A stretch of DNA of 64,000 nt from Posidonia oceanica (lineage: Eukaryota > Streptophyta > Magnoliopsida > Alismatales > Posidoniaceae). The stretch spans positions 15,766,001 through 15,830,000 of the forward strand of contig JAZBRS010000050.1 in the NCBI GenBank assembly GCA_037176725.1, in the 5' to 3' direction. Below the pieces are notes generated by a model that searched no databases, was not told where the DNA came from, and was given only the letters and a program-made list of their open reading frames with translations. Numbering within the stretch: position 1 is the stretch's first letter; each line of letters begins with the position of its first letter. Below are positions 43,588-56,109 of the stretch, in pieces. Both the position numbers and the translations under genes were made by a program.

Positions 43588-44938
43588 ATGGATTTAAGTG
43601 ATATCCCACGTCATGCTTTCCAGGTGGCTATCTTCTCCTCTCCTTCTAATATGGTGCAGCTCCAGTTGGAGGCCATACCCAACCATTTGACGAACCTGTT
43701 GGTGCATGAGAAGGTGCTCCCTGTTTTCATATTTTCCGCATACTCCCATTCTCGTACTTCTGCTGATTTTTCTTTACTTTATAGCCCCTATCTTCTGCCA
43801 ACAACGATCGGGACTCGAAAGCCTATCAATTGGACTGGGTTCAACAATTCCTCTCTTGGGCTTTGAAGAAGTACCGGGAACGCTTGGAGGAGGCTGGTCT
43901 CTGTCAGGCCCTTTGCCAGCTGCGGCAGCCTGTTGACTGGAAGGCGCTCTTCGGCCTCTGTGGGTTGTGGAATCCCTTTACTCATACGTTCTTTTCTTCT
44001 TCTGGGGAATTGACTATTCTCTTGGAGGAGGTGAGCGCCCTCCTAGGTACTCGACATGCCGACCCATCCATTTACTGCAGGGATGCCTACCTTCTGCCAA
44101 TCGGGGTGGTAGGTTCTTTTTCTCTCCTAAAGCGCATCTTCGGCTCTATTGTTGTGCCGAAGGATCTGGTGCTGAATGGCTATATCAAACTCTCCTCTTT
44201 GTGGAAATTTTTCTGGAAACAGCACGACAGCATCCGCTCTGAGGCTTCTTGCTTGGAATGCGTTTTCATTCTGATCGAGGGACTGGTGCTCTTTCCAAAT
44301 GAAGCTCTAACTATTAGTGCCTACCACGCCGAGCTAATGTGCATCTGTGTGCGCAACCCAGAGAAGTGTCTAAGTCAGTCTGTTTTGTCTTTTACCATCC
44401 GGGGCTTATCCAGTGTCTGCCTCAGGGGGCCATTCTTTGGCTCACCATTCCTACTTCTGCACTGGCTAGAGGAGCACCTTCTTCTGCCTGCTTTTGATGC
44501 TAGCCTTCCTTTGGAAGAGCTCATCCGCCGCCTATGCGCCTGCGAGGTCAAATCCCAGATGGATTCCTTTAGTCCCCCCTCGTCTTTCAGGACAGTGTCT
44601 GACTCGGAGTATTTCCTGATGCTGTTTGGGGCGACCGAGTTTATGAGGTACAACCCTCAGCACTGCTTCTCAATGCTGGGTACTCCTTAGGCTATACCTC
44701 CCTTGCCACGCTTCTCTGATATGATTCTCCCACGCTTGAGGGACACTTCTGGGGACATCATTCAGGTCTTCTATCAGGATGGTACTTGGGACGAGAAGGG
44801 GCGAAACAAGTCCTTTCTGCATGGGAGAACTCGAATGCGGACCGTGAAGTCATTTCTCTTGCAACTTATGACGCTTGGTACGAGGACGTGCATCCTAAAT
44901 TGTTTATTGAATTTCCTTCAAAAAGACAGAAGATGTAG
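43588..44938 (+). pseudogene. Antisense gene 3 of Y: PMD-related, two exons
   Basis: Exon 1 is 43588-43713 (42 codons, MDLSDIPRHAFQVAIFSSPS). The intron 43714-43784 (GTGCTC...TTTATAG) is phase 0. Exon 2 runs from 43785 through WVQQFLSWALKKYRERLEEAGL and GLWNPFTHTFFSSSGELTILL, LECVFILIEGLVLFPNEA to a TAG at 44688-44690. X reads CGG there, and the frame continues, with a one-base loss near 44810, to a stop at 44936-44938. The start codon, lost in X, is present. This is the better-preserved copy. Confidence 0.72.
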
Positions 44939-45051
44939 TTAGAAATGTATCACTTATCATCTATAAAATTTATTTCGTCTCTTTGGTCCCTTTTGAATGA
45001 ATTTGTATGAGTTGAATGAGAATATCAGAATTCAGAACACTTTCCTGAACT

Positions 45052-45218
45052 TAAAGCGTTGTACGCTCAAAATGAAGCATCCAACGTTATACGCTGGAAA
45101 GCTAGCGGCTAACGTTTTAACTCGTAAAACATTGAACGCGTAATAGGGCACGTATAACATCCTTTCTTCCCGAGGCGTTGGACGCTGGATTCACGCGTAC
45201 AACGTTGAAAGGTATAAA
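45052..45218 (+). promoter_or_regulatory. Promoter of antisense gene 2 (Y)
   Basis: The cluster at 45052-45206 contains GCGTTGTACGCTC, GCATCCAACGTTATACGC, GCGGCTAACGTT, GTTGGACGCTGG and GCGTACAACGTTG. TATAAAACC is at 45213-45218. ATG is at 45319. Confidence 0.75.
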
Positions 45219-45318
45219 ACCCTAGTCCTACGCCGCAGGTGGCCATCTGGTCTTCTTCCCTTCTTCGTCTCCGACGACAGCAATCTCTCCGGCGACCTTC
45301 TTCCCCATTCCGGCGAAC

Positions 45319-48300
45319 ATGGAGAGGCATATATCGCTGTTTTACACTAGGACGGCCAAACAGGCAAGGACCGGACCCTCTCCCTTCGGCGAGGCGACGG
45401 TAGAAGCATCGGCTGGTGGTGCTGCTGCGTGGGAGACGGCGGCGAGGGCGGCGGGAGGTGCCGGCGAGGGCGTGGCAGGCGGCGGCGAGGCTGTGGCGGG
45501 GAGCTCGGCGGCTGCAGGGGCGGGCTCGGTGGTTGCTGCGCCTGGGCCGGCGATTGCTGTGCCTGGGCCGGCTGCAGTGGTGGCCGTGGAGGTCGAGGGG
45601 GATGTGGCAGGCGTGGTGGAGGCCAATGGTGCTGTGGCGATGCCTGAGGCGACATCCGGTGGTGATGCCGAGGCTGCAGGAGCGGAGACGGGGGCTGCCG
45701 TGGTTGGTTCCGCGAAGACCGAAGTGGTGGTTGGCGACGACGCCGTGGAGGCGGAGGCGACAGCCAGTGAGGCCACCGTGGGGGAGGGCTCTGGTTCCGG
45801 AGCGGCCGGAGAGACGACGGCAGAGGCGGTCTCTGGTTCCAGCACCTCCTTCAGTTTGGAGGACTCCGAGGAGACAATCTCAGAGGCGAGGCCTGAGGTC
45901 AGCCTAGACGAGGCGGGGCCCTTGGAGGTGAGGCCAGTCGACCCGTTCCTTGCGCAGTTTGGCGAGGACGACGGCTGGTGGCAAAACATGGTAGACTTCG
46001 TCCGACAGGAAGCGGAGGGCGTTGCGAGGGATCCCCCGGATTACTAGCGGGAGCAGATCCCCAGAGACGAGGTGCAGGCGTCAGGACCGCGTAGGGACGT
46101 GTCCCGATCAGAGTACGCCACTGCCACACTGGCTTCTAGGGGGCAAGTATATTTTTTTCATTCTTTTCTTCTTATTTTATGCAATTATTTCATCTTAACT
46201 GATAGTTTTCCTACTTGCTTGTAGAGTCGAGCACCGGCCGTGATTCGCTACTACTAGGGTCAGGTCGGCCGGTCCTACGCTTTGTTGGCTTCTTTCCAGT
46301 AGAAGCGTCTAGATCGGATGGGATTTGGGCATTTCTTTTCCATCCCGGACTTTCCCCTCCGTCCGATGTTTCTAGAGGCGGTTGCAGAGCGATGGAGCTT
46401 TCGGACGAGCTCGATCGTTACTCGAGTGGGTGAGTTTGTCCTCTCTCTTGAGGACATGGTGCGGTTGACTCGTCTCCGGATTACGGGCAGACCAGTGACA
46501 GGGAGGGTGCGCCCGAGCTACTCGGTTTTGGTGCAGGAGCTCGTTGGACGCCAGTTAGCCATGAGCAGGGAGCAGCTCGTGGTGATCACTTCCGCGGTTC
46601 GCCGGGTGAGTGAGCTGGCAGAGACAGTTGACGGACTAGGTGTGGAGGCTGACCAGCAGCTGTGGGCCTTCCTCTTGGTGCTGTTCGGGGAGGTGCTCTT
46701 CTCGCACTCCTCCTCGAAGCTCTCGGCGTGGTTCCTTCCCCTTCTGGCGGACTTGGAGCTTGTGGGAGAGTACGCCTGGGGTGCGGCGAGCTTGGCGCAC
46801 CTGTACTCCACCCTATTCTGCTTCACCGACGGCAGTTCTCACTAGTTGGGCGGGAACCTGCCCTTCCTTCAGGTAAATCTGCATATTTAAGCTTGTATTG
46901 AATATTATATTCTTGCTAACAGCTTCCTTATTTTGCGTGCAGATGTGGACGTGGGACCACTTCGCCTTTCTGCCCCCTGCCCCTCCTCCGATTCCTCCTA
47001 CCAGTGTCCCCTTTCCTCGGGAACTGTTTTGGGCTACTGCTGAGCAGGCCCTCGAGCCAGCCAATGACAATCGCTATGTCGGTCGTCTACTTTTTGAGCT
47101 CCTTGTCCCGGCTCAGGTAACTTGCTTCTTTTAATTTCAGCTTCTGTTTATTTGTTTATGCTGCTTGCAGACATGTATTGCTCTTTTCAGGTGGTTTGGC
47201 ATCCCTATGCTGAGGGGGAGCATGCGGACGTCCCCGAGATTGCCCGTGATCGGGCCATTTTCGACCGAGACGTATGGATCCATTGTTGGAACCACTGCCA
47301 CTTCCAGCAGATTGGCAGGGCACTACGACAGCTAGGGCGCCGGCAGGCTCGGCCTTCACCTCCTCCTCACTGTGTTTGGTGAGAGACACGCGGTGGGGGC
47401 AGTCGTGCTCGCCACTGGGTGGACCTCTACGGCCCACAGCTCCTAGACTGGGCCCGTCATGGTTCTCCCGCTCCGGCGGATGTTTCAGAGGAGAACGAGG
47501 TGGACTAGGCTGAGTGGATGGACCGGGAGTTTTCCTCTCTAATGATCTTCCACCGGTCTCACTTCGTTGGGTGCGAGAACCTTCCTTTGGGGGACACAGA
47601 TCCCGGGGAGGCGGTGGTTTCCCGTGCAGCCCTGTTAGAGGAGGTTCAGTCATCTCGAGCCCAGCTAGAGATAGCGGTGAGCTTTTGAATTTCATTTTAC
47701 ATATTGTTAATTCAATTTGGCTAACTGGCTTTCTTTCTTTTGCAGCTCAAGGCGGCCGATGAGCGGGCTCAGTAGGAGCGCCACTTGACCCAGCAGCTCT
47801 CCGTTCTGACCGGGGAGATTGACCGTCTACGGGCCTCTACCTCTCAGGTATTTTCATAAGTATCTTTTGTAGTTTAGCTATGAATTGTAACTGACTTGAA
47901 TCTTCCTTTTCAGCCTTCGACTAGCAGCGTTCCACCTCCGAACCGCTCAGAGGAGATTTCCCATCTCCAGGAGAAGGTAAATATGCTTTCATTTTGTTTC
48001 TGCTTTTGAAATCCCCTTGGTCCTGACGCCATTGCTTGCAGGTCACTTATTTAAAGGGCGAGTTGAGGGAGCGGGCTGGTGACTTCATAGCCGTCAGCTC
48101 TGTCGGGAGGTTAGAGGAACTAGAGGGGACAGTCGCTGCTAGGAGTGCTCGGATCCAGGAGTTGGAGCAACAGGTGGCTAACAGGGATACCGAGATTGCC
48201 CAGTCTCAGGCGGTATGATTTGATTTGGTGCTTCTTTATGTCCTCTATGTCCTTGCTTGTATCTGACATTTGGATTGTTTCCCTCCTCAGAGCATGGCGG

Positions 48301-48539
48301 GGGTTATCTCCCAGCTTGAGTTCGAGGTAGGGTACTACCGGAGGTTTGCCTTTACGGCTAGTGTTAGGCTCGGGGTGCCTGTTCCTCCTGTATCGAGTCG
48401 CCGGTCGGGTAGCCACCACTCTCGGTCTGTTTCCAGGGCTCCATCAGGAGTTTCAGTTCGGCAGTCGCCTTGTCCCCCTACTGTCCCTTCTCCGGCTCCT
48501 GCTCCAGCTCCAGAGGGTGAGGGAGAGTGTGCTCCCTAG
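45319..48539 (+). pseudogene. Antisense gene 2 of Y: plant mobile domain protein, 8 exons, all introns phase 0
   Basis: Exons: 45319-46146, 46227-46872, 46943-47116, 47191-47676, 47746-47847, 47914-47976, 48042-48212, 48291-48539, each with GT-AG borders and lengths divisible by 3 (exon 2 after allowing one inserted base). About 906 codons. Exon 1 is Ala/Gly/Val/Glu-rich. Exons 2-4 hold the PMD: AERWSF..SSIVTRVGEFVL, LEDMVRLTRLRITG, GEYAWGAASLAHLY, LQ/MWTWDHFAFLPPA, VVWHPYAEGEHADVPEIARD, IGRALRQLGRRQ. Exons 5-8 are coiled coil (LTGEIDRLRAS, LEELEGTVAARSARIQELEQ) and a Ser/Pro tail. Lesions: TAG 46045, frameshift and TAG in exon 2, TAG 46842, TGA 47380, TAG 47506, TAG 47773. MAIN/MAIL1 relatives act in the nucleus in silencing and genome stability. 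Confidence 0.85.
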
Positions 48540-48599
48540 CTTTTGTACTTCAGGGGTATGCCCTGGTGACTTTGTAGAACAATTATATATTTTGAAATG

Positions 48600-49015
48600 A
48601 TATATATTTCTGCACACTAAGTAAACTTGTCAAATACTTCTTTTAAATTACCTTTCTCAAAGTTAAAGTGAGCTTGAGTGACCAATATGGTAAAATAATG
48701 GCCATTAATTCAAATTAACTTGAAACCAGCATATTCAAGTGAAATAGTATGTAAATGACATAGTTATAAGGAAAGATTTCACCTGGAAGCTTAAGAATTG
48801 AATTTTGAAGTCGTCGTCACCTTAATGAGCCATTTACTTGATGAAACAAGCAACCAGAGATTCCAACTAGTCCGGATGTCCAAAAAAATATGAAACAAAC
48901 GCTCACACGTGTATTTCAACTTAGTTAAACCTCTGGAATGGACAAAATGGGCACATGCAACTCAATCACGGATCAGGGGCCAATCCAGCCAAGTTCAGTG
49001 ACTTAAGTCACTGAT
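48600..49015. other. Spacer between antisense genes 2 and 1 (Y)
   Basis: Inverted counterpart of X 25841-26300 and Z 37400-37800, for example GTATTTCAACTTAGTTAAACC. No gene seen. Confidence 0.5.
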
Positions 49016-49269
49016 AAAACGTTATACGCCTCATCTGCTGCGGCCAACGTTATCCGCTTGAATATCTGCGTCCAATGCCGGTAGCTGCTCTAAATGTTAT
49101 ACGCCTCAAATGGCGCGGCTAACGTTGGACGCACATCGTTTTGCGTACAACGAAGCGAGCCCAGAAACTTTTCTTTCCTTTCCTGTTCTTGTCTAATCTT
49201 TCGGAATGCTTGCGAAATTTTCTCAATGTTCGCGTGAAAGATTTCCAACGATCCTCCTGTGCTTATAAA
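49016..49269 (+). promoter_or_regulatory. Promoter of antisense gene 1 (Y)
   Basis: The cluster at 49016-49152 has AACGTTATACGCC, GCGGCCAACGTTATCCGC, AATGTTATACGCC and GCGGCTAACGTTGGACGC. TATAAAAG is at 49264, ATG at 49399-49401. Confidence 0.72.
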
Positions 49270-49398
49270 AGCTTGGCCACCCCTTTGATTTTTATGCATA
49301 CTTGCTCCTTTTTCTCTCTACTGATTTCTTCCTGATTTGTGCTTCTTTCTTCCCTCTCTTTTGCTTTCAAGGCTTCTAGCTCAGTCCCCAATGTCTTC

Positions 49399-50707
49399 AT
49401 GGACAACAAGAAGGGGGTCGTAAAACCTTTGGAAGAGATTGAAGGGCATATGATGTCCCTTATCAAGACGGGGAAGGTATGATCTTCTTCATTGGTCCCT
49501 TCACATTCCTTTGTTCCTCATTCTTCTGAATTTCTTTGCAGGAAATCCTCAATTTCACCAAGACACCTTGCTTTGACAATGATTTCCCCTACTACTCCAC
49601 TTAGGTGAAGGATTTTGTACTCTGGCTCAAGAGAGGAAATCTATTTTGGCCCGTACGTGCTTTGATGGACTTCTGGATTTATTGGGGACAAACTTGGACT
49701 GGCCCCTGCTTCACGCCTCATGCGCCTTTTGGAGTCCTGAGACTCATACTTTCTTCTTTAGGGGTTGTGAGGCGACAATCCTGGTAGAGAATGTTCACGG
49801 CCTGCTTGGTGTAACTCAGATTGGAGCGGCCCGGTCAGATATTGACTTCCCATTGTCGTATGGAACAGCAGATATGCAAAAATATATACACCGTATCTTC
49901 ACCCTTCCGCCTACCTTCCCAGTGATCAGAGGTCGCACACTCAACTTGGTGCATTTGTACTTCAACTTCCGGTGGATTGAGGAATCTGCCTCTTAGGATC
50001 AGCTGTTGGTGTGTCTACATTTACTGATTGGAAGCCTCACTTTATTTGTTACCAAGGATTTCTCCTTGGATGTCTATCATACTGAGTTCTTGATAGGCCT
50101 TACTGAGCATTTCTGGCGCTCTTCTTCAGTGGCCATTCTTGCTGCCACATATCTTGGCCTGACCAGCGTTTCCACCCGAGGGGATTTTGTAGGCTCTCCT
50201 TTCTTCCTTTCCAAGTGGCTGCAGGTCCATTTCTCGAAACTTGGGCCTGTGAAGACAGATTTGATTGAGGAAAGGGTTTGCTCTTTATCTGCTGCCCCTA
50301 TTGACATTTCCATGCCTTTCACGTCCCTTTCTCATAAGCAACAGGCACGAGGTTCTTCAGTTGAGTTGTAGCTGATAGGGTCCACCCACTTTGTAGTGTA
50401 CAACTCCCATCGTTGCTTTGAGATGGTGGGGCAGAAGAAAGGGGTGCCGCCTCGGCTGAGCTTTATTCCTCGTATTCGGGTTCGAGAGCGTAATTTTCCA
50501 TCTGATGCAGTAATGGTGTACTACATTCGAGCTCTCTGGTCGTCTCTGGACCGCCATGATGATTCAGAGGGGCCATCAACTACTCCTTGCTACCTACCAC
50601 AGGAGGATGCGCATTGGAAGTGGTATTCAAAGCTACTGCCCAAGCCCGAGGAGTGGGTTGAAGTGACGGGCGTGCTGCGCAGGAAAAGGAAGAAAATGGT
50701 TAAATAG
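49399..50707 (+). pseudogene. Antisense gene 1 of Y: PMD-related, two exons
   Basis: Exon 1 is 49399-49476 (26 codons, MDNKKGVVKPLEEIEGHMM). A phase-0 intron (49477-49541) is followed by exon 2 (49542-50707). Exon 2 contains LLDLLGTNLDWPLLHA, then CAFWSPETHTFFFRGCEATI, ENVHGLLG, VIRGRTLNLVHLYF, LTLFVTKDFSLDVYHTEFL and a Lys/Arg-rich end. Lesions: TAG at about 49602 (X has TGG), one base lost near 49630, TAG near 49994 (X has CAG) and TAG near 50370. A second in-frame ATG upstream gives another frame and was not chosen. Confidence 0.7.
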
Positions 50708-52430
50708 ACAGTCATTGTAATTTTTATCTTTAGGGACCATGTATCTTTTCTGGAGAATATATATATTTCATTTTTCATCCTTATTCATGTGTTTTGGATT
50801 GTTCTGAGTTTAGAAATACTCCCTGGTGGCTTTGATATTTGATCAAAGGTCCTCTGTCCAAAATCTACAGTTTAAGTCACAGTTAAAACGTAAGACGCTC
50901 AATATGGCTCTTATAACGTAAGACGTAGAATATCAGGCGTCCAACATCCCTCTGTTGATCATTATACACTTCAGATGTCGCGTCTAACGTTGGACGCTGA
51001 TATTTGCTCGTTTAACGCCCCTGAACTGCTTTCCTGCATTACCTAAGCAAATTTGTTAGTCCATCTAGGGGTATGATTGCCCATAGTCCAAAGTGCCTTC
51101 TGGAAACTCAAAAACATCTTTAACATTGTGAAATCAGCATGGTCACAAAACACTTGGTAACAATCTATATACAATGCATACTTTAAGCGAACCTAATGCT
51201 ATGAATGGGAAAGAAGTCAAGGGAAACTTAGGTTTTGAATAACAAGTATTGGCCTCAGCTTTGTTGTCTAAAGATTATATGCCAAACGAGAACTGTCTCT
51301 TCTTGAGATCCCAGTCTTAGCTCGTAGGCGAATACCAAGCGACCGTCCTGAATAGGAGGGGTCGAGTACGACGCAGAGTCGTAAAATGTCCTAGATTTCC
51401 CATCACTGGCCTACACTTGTTATCAGTTTAATGAAATGATGTTGGTTGGGTAGATTTTACCCTATTCACTATTTTTGGATTTTTGATTTTATCATTTTTT
51501 TGGATTTTTGACTTTATCATTTTTTTTGGATTTTTGACTTTATCATTTTTTGGATTTTTTATTTTTAATTTTTTTTGAATTTTTAATTTTTTATTTTTTG
51601 GATTTTTTATTTTTTCATTTTTTCGGATTTTTTATTTTTAATTTTTTTTTGGATTTTTGATTTTATGGAAAATGAAGAATCCTTCGGGAAGTTGGGAAAA
51701 TAGAGACCTCATGGTTGGAAAACCTTGGCAGTTTGGTCCCTTGTGCATCCTAGAGTTAGAAAATACCACGGGCTTTCTTTGGCACCTAACTGCCCCTAGA
51801 CCTAGGCCTCTGCCCCTTGCCTCTTAGTGTACAGTGCAGGATGTGGGTAGAAGGAAAGTACATGTCCTATCCTAAGATGTTGGCTTGAAGATTTGAAGCC
51901 TAAACCCCTCTTAATTCAAAGTTGATTCCTACTGCACTTAGTATTCCCCAGCTTTTCAGTTTTTGACTCTTGGACAGCTTCTTTGCTGCCGTCTTTTCCA
52001 CTCTCTTTCTTTTTCCTTGCACATGGACAGCTTCTTTGCTGCCTTCTTTTCTGACCTTTTTGCTTTCTTTTCTGGGTACTTTGGCAAGTAGTCTCACCCC
52101 TTCTGAGTGCTCGGTCAATAGATACTCGTTCCATAACGAACCGAGACACTCTTTCATTTGGTACATTCTCTTCTTTTTGCGCTTCTAGGTTTTGGCCTTA
52201 GATGCCTACCCAATTTGTACTAGGGTAACTCACCTGACTCGAGGGATGTGTGTGGACTTGTTATTCATGAACTGGGAAGGGGCTCCTTATGATTTGCCTC
52301 TATCTCAGTGTGGGACCATTTCCTTTCCTTTTCCCACAAGGTGTTTGTGGGGTGAGGCTAAGGCAAGATTCCTACGCTTCAACAGCAGAGGGCCCTTGAG
52401 CACGGGTAGTCTAATGGCTCAGTATGCATA
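50708..52430 (-). other. Y: palindrome cluster and post-pol non-coding region
   Basis: The cluster at 50880-51015 mirrors X 23818-23948 (GCGTCTAACGTTGGACGC is present near 50978). The conserved block is at 51230-51440. A T-rich simple tract (TTTTTGGATTTTTGA units) lies at 51470-51665. The remainder corresponds to X 22451-23230. No gene. Confidence 0.65.
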
Positions 52431-53530
52431 TCAAGGGTAGTATCTTTTGAGGTACAGTGCATTCCAGGGATATTCAAGCCTAGTGCCATCCTCTCTGGCC
52501 AAACAATAGGCATTGCCCGGATATGCCTCAACCACCAAATATGGTCCTTCCCAATTTGGTCTCAGTTTCTCATGCTCACGAAAAATGATTTCTTTAAGCA
52601 CCCATTCACCAATATTGAATTTACGTTCAATTACTTTCTTCTTATATGCTCTTACAAGTCGTTCTTGGTAGAGGCGTGCATGCTCAGCTGCTTGCAATCG
52701 CTTCTCATCAACTACTCCTTGCTCCGGATATACCATGAAATCAAATGGGACTACCGTCTCCATACCATAAGTAAGCGCAAACGGGATTTGGCTCGTAGGC
52801 GTTCTTATGGAGGTTCGATAGGCCCACAAGGTATCAATTAACTTATCTGTCCAGTCATGTCCCTTAGCTCCTCCTACCGTTTTCTTAAGGATTTGGATTA
52901 ACGTTTTATTAGTAACTTCAGCTTGCCCATTACCTTGCGGGTAATAGGGCGATGAATGATGCAAATTGATCTTAAACTTCTTACAGAGCTTTTTGAAGTC
53001 TTGGGATATGAAGATTGAGCCATTGTCTGCTACCAATTTCTTTGGAATCCCGAACCTTGAGATGATATTCTTCCGCACGAACTTGCAAAGATTTGAAACT
53101 TTGATTTCAGTGAACGCTTCCGCTTCAGCCCATTTGGTGAAGTACTCAGTAGCTGTGAGGATGAACCTATTCTACTTCTCAGTTAAGAATGGTCCCACGA
53201 CATCAAATGCCCACATAGAGAAAGGCCACACCGCTTGAGTCGGATTCAACTCTGATGCTGGTGCATGTATTCTGTTTGCATTGATCTGGCACTGCTTACA
53301 CCTTTTCACCTTATTTGCGCAATCTGTCTCCATTGTGGGCCAGTAGTACCCTCTGCGCAATATCATTTTTGCCATGAATTGAGAACTGATGTGTCCTCCA
53401 CATATGCATTCATGCATTTCTCCGATAATAACTTCAACCTCCTCATAAGTGACACAGCGTAGCTCTATTCCGCTGAAGGACCTTTTGAAAAGGACCTCGG
53501 CTCTCATGAAGTATCTTGTAGCCATCCTCC
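52431..53530 (-). pseudogene. Integrase of element Y
   Basis: The HHCC part is complete: EMHECICGGHISSQF and CKQCQINANRIH. Core: WAFDVVGP, VADNGSIFISQ, YYPQGNGQAEVTNKTL. The tail is NIGEWVLKEIIFREHEK, PNWEGPYLVVEAYPGNAYCL, LYLKRYYP. The longest open piece is 52431-53078 (215 codons). A TAG near 53172 separates it from the N-terminal part (53172-53525). Confidence 0.9.
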
Positions 53531-54660
53531 GAACTACCTCCTGTCTTGTGAAGTTGCGTAGTCAGGGAAGATCCCGTCTTGAATGTAGTTCTGGATGTCA
53601 AAGAACCATGAGTTCCGGTCATCTTCTATGTTGTAGCAAACTTCAAACATGCCTACTCTTGGTTCCCCAACTTTTTGTCTAAGCTTCACGGCCCATGGCT
53701 CAGTTGAGTCAATGGCAGGTGTCCCGTGTTGCTGAACCATTATTGTTTGCTCCCGGATGTTGATGGGGAACTCGATTGAGGAAGCCAGCGAAGCGAGAGC
53801 ATCTGCTAGTAGGTTATGACTCCGGAGGGTGTGGACGTACACCACTTGATGAAACCGTGCCAATAGGAGGCGTGCAATGCCCTTGTATTCTTCTAGCCTT
53901 GGGTTGAGGGTTCTATATTTTTTCAGAATCTGTCTTAGAACCAATTGGGAGTCTCCGATGAGTTTCAACCGCTTTGCCCCTAGCTTTAGTGCCAGGCGTA
54001 GTCCGTGGATGAAGGCCTCGTATTCTGCAACATTATTGGTATTTGCGACGAAGTTTAGCTGTACAGCTCGAGGAATGAGAACTCCTTCCAGAGTGAGAAG
54101 TACTACTCCAATGCCTGCCCCTTGTCAGTTGAGTGCTCCATCAAAGTAGAGGGTCCATTGTTGAGTAGGAGACTCGGTGGCCTGTACTTCCAGTATTTCC
54201 TCATCGGGGAAGTTTGTTCAGACTGGTTGATAATCTTCTATTGGGAGTTCTGCCAGGTGATTTGCAATGGCTTGCCCCTTGACTGCCTTCTGGGACACAT
54301 ATTGCAAGTCGAATTCAGTGAGGAGGAGTTGCCACCTTGCCAACCTTCCAGAGAGGGCTGGCTTCTCGAACATATATTTGATTGGGTCCATCTTGGCAAT
54401 GTAACAGACTTTATGGGCTAGGAAGTAGTGTTTCAACTTTTGAGATGCCCATACCAAAGCCAAGCAGTGCTTTTCTATGGCCGTATACTTCTCTTCATAA
54501 CCCAGGAAAGTTCTATTCAGATAGTAGATAGCTTTTTCCTTCTTCCCATCCTCATCATGTTGAGCTAGCACTACCCCTATTGATGATGCAGTGGCTGCCA
54601 CATAGAGTAGCAATGGCTTCCCTGGCATAGGTGCTGACAAGACTGGGGGGGTCATGAGAT
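53531..54660 (-). pseudogene. RNase H and second RNase H of element Y
   Basis: 53534-53968 holds the second RNase H C-terminal half (LKLIGDSQLVLRQI, HTLRSHNLLADALASLA). 54218-54655 is the complete first RNase H (LLLYVAATASSIGVVLAQ, EEKYTAIEKHCLALVWAS, ALSGRLARWQLLL), open over 145 codons. The NVAEYEAF segment lies between them (53969-54217), with stops. Confidence 0.87.
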
Positions 54661-55945
54661 ATGCTTTGAGTTCATCAAAAGCTTTCTAGCATTTCTCATC
54701 TCAAGTGAATTCCCTTCCTCCCTTCAGTAACTCATAAAATGGCTTACATCGATCTGCATGCTGTGAGATGAATCTCCTGATGAATTGTAAGCGGCTAATA
54801 AGTCCTCTGAGTTCCTTGATGTTTCGGGGCGGAGGCATCTATGCTATTGCTCTGGCCTTCTGTGGGTCGACCTCAATCCCTCTTTTGCTGATGATGAAGC
54901 CCAGTAGCTTCCCGGCAGTTACCCCAAACACACATTTCTTTGGGTTCATTTCAGCTGACATTGCCTTACTCTGCTCAGTACCCTTCTTAGCGCCTTAAAG
55001 TGTGCCTCCCTCGTTCTTGATTTAACCAAGATATCGTCAACATACACTTCCATGCAAATGTGCATCATGTCGTGGAAGATGGCCATCATCGCTCTCTGAT
55101 ATGTTGCGCCGGCGTTCTTGAGACCGAATGACTACGTAGCAGTACGTCCCCTATGGTGCGATGAACGACGTCTTCTTTTGGTCCTCTTCTGCTAGCTTGA
55201 TCTAGTTGTAGCCGGAGAAACCATTCATGAAAGATAGCATCTCAAATCCTGCTGTATTGTCCACTAACAGGTCAATATGTGGCAAAGGGAAGTCATTCTT
55301 GGGACAGGCGGCGTTAAGGTTGCGATAGTTAATGCAAATCCGAACTTTCGCGTCCTTTTTGGCCACTGGTACTATATTTGAGACCCAGTTGGGGTACACA
55401 ACCACTCTGATGAATTTTGCTTTATGGAGCTTGTCAATTTCTTCTTTAACTTTGAGGGTGAGTTCTGGCCTTAGTCGCCTCAACTTCTGCTTGACGGGCT
55501 TGGTTCCAGAGTTTAGTGGAAGCAGGTGTTCCACTAGGGCTGAGTGCAGTCCAAGCATATCCTCGTATTTGAAGGCCAGCACATCCACAAATTCTTTCAA
55601 GATTTGGACTATTTCCTCCCGTTCTTTTGGGCTCAGGCTTGCACTTATGAGTATTGGTTTTGGCTCTTCGGTGGTTCCCAGGTTGACCTCCATTGTCTCC
55701 TCTTCAGCTGCCTTGGTTTGCTCATCATATTTATCCATGAGGTGCTTAAGGAGGTCTGAGTCTGCCTCTTGATCTTCTTCCTCATCACTGTAGCTAACCA
55801 ACTCATATGCTTTTATTCCTGCACACTTCCCAAACCGATCAAACTCTTCTACCAGGAAGACCATGTTAACAGTAGCCAGCTCCTGAGGCAATGCCTCCGT
55901 GTATTGACACACGCGCACAGTTTTGGAAGCGGTGGCCGAGTTGAC
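54661..55945 (-). pseudogene. pol: Reverse transcriptase of element Y
   Basis: 55202-55918 is open: SDEEEDQEADSDLLKHLMDK, KQKLRRLRPELTLKVKEE, VPVAKKDAKVRICINYRNLN, FPLPHIDLLVDNTAG, FMNGFSGYN, then a stop. The remaining part to about 54661 holds YVDDILVK (near 55035-55060) and LGFIISKRGIEVDPQK in broken frames. Confidence 0.9.
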
Positions 55946-56109
55946 CGCGAGCTACTAGAACTAACATGGTGATCCTCTCCCTTATTGAAAACAAAAAGTA
56001 AATTACTTCTATTCCTAGGAAATGAAAACAATGCAGAATTAAACAAAGTTTTATTTACAGCATTTAAGGGGATGCCCCTAGAGTTACCTCCATCAGTAGA
56101 GATAGGAGC

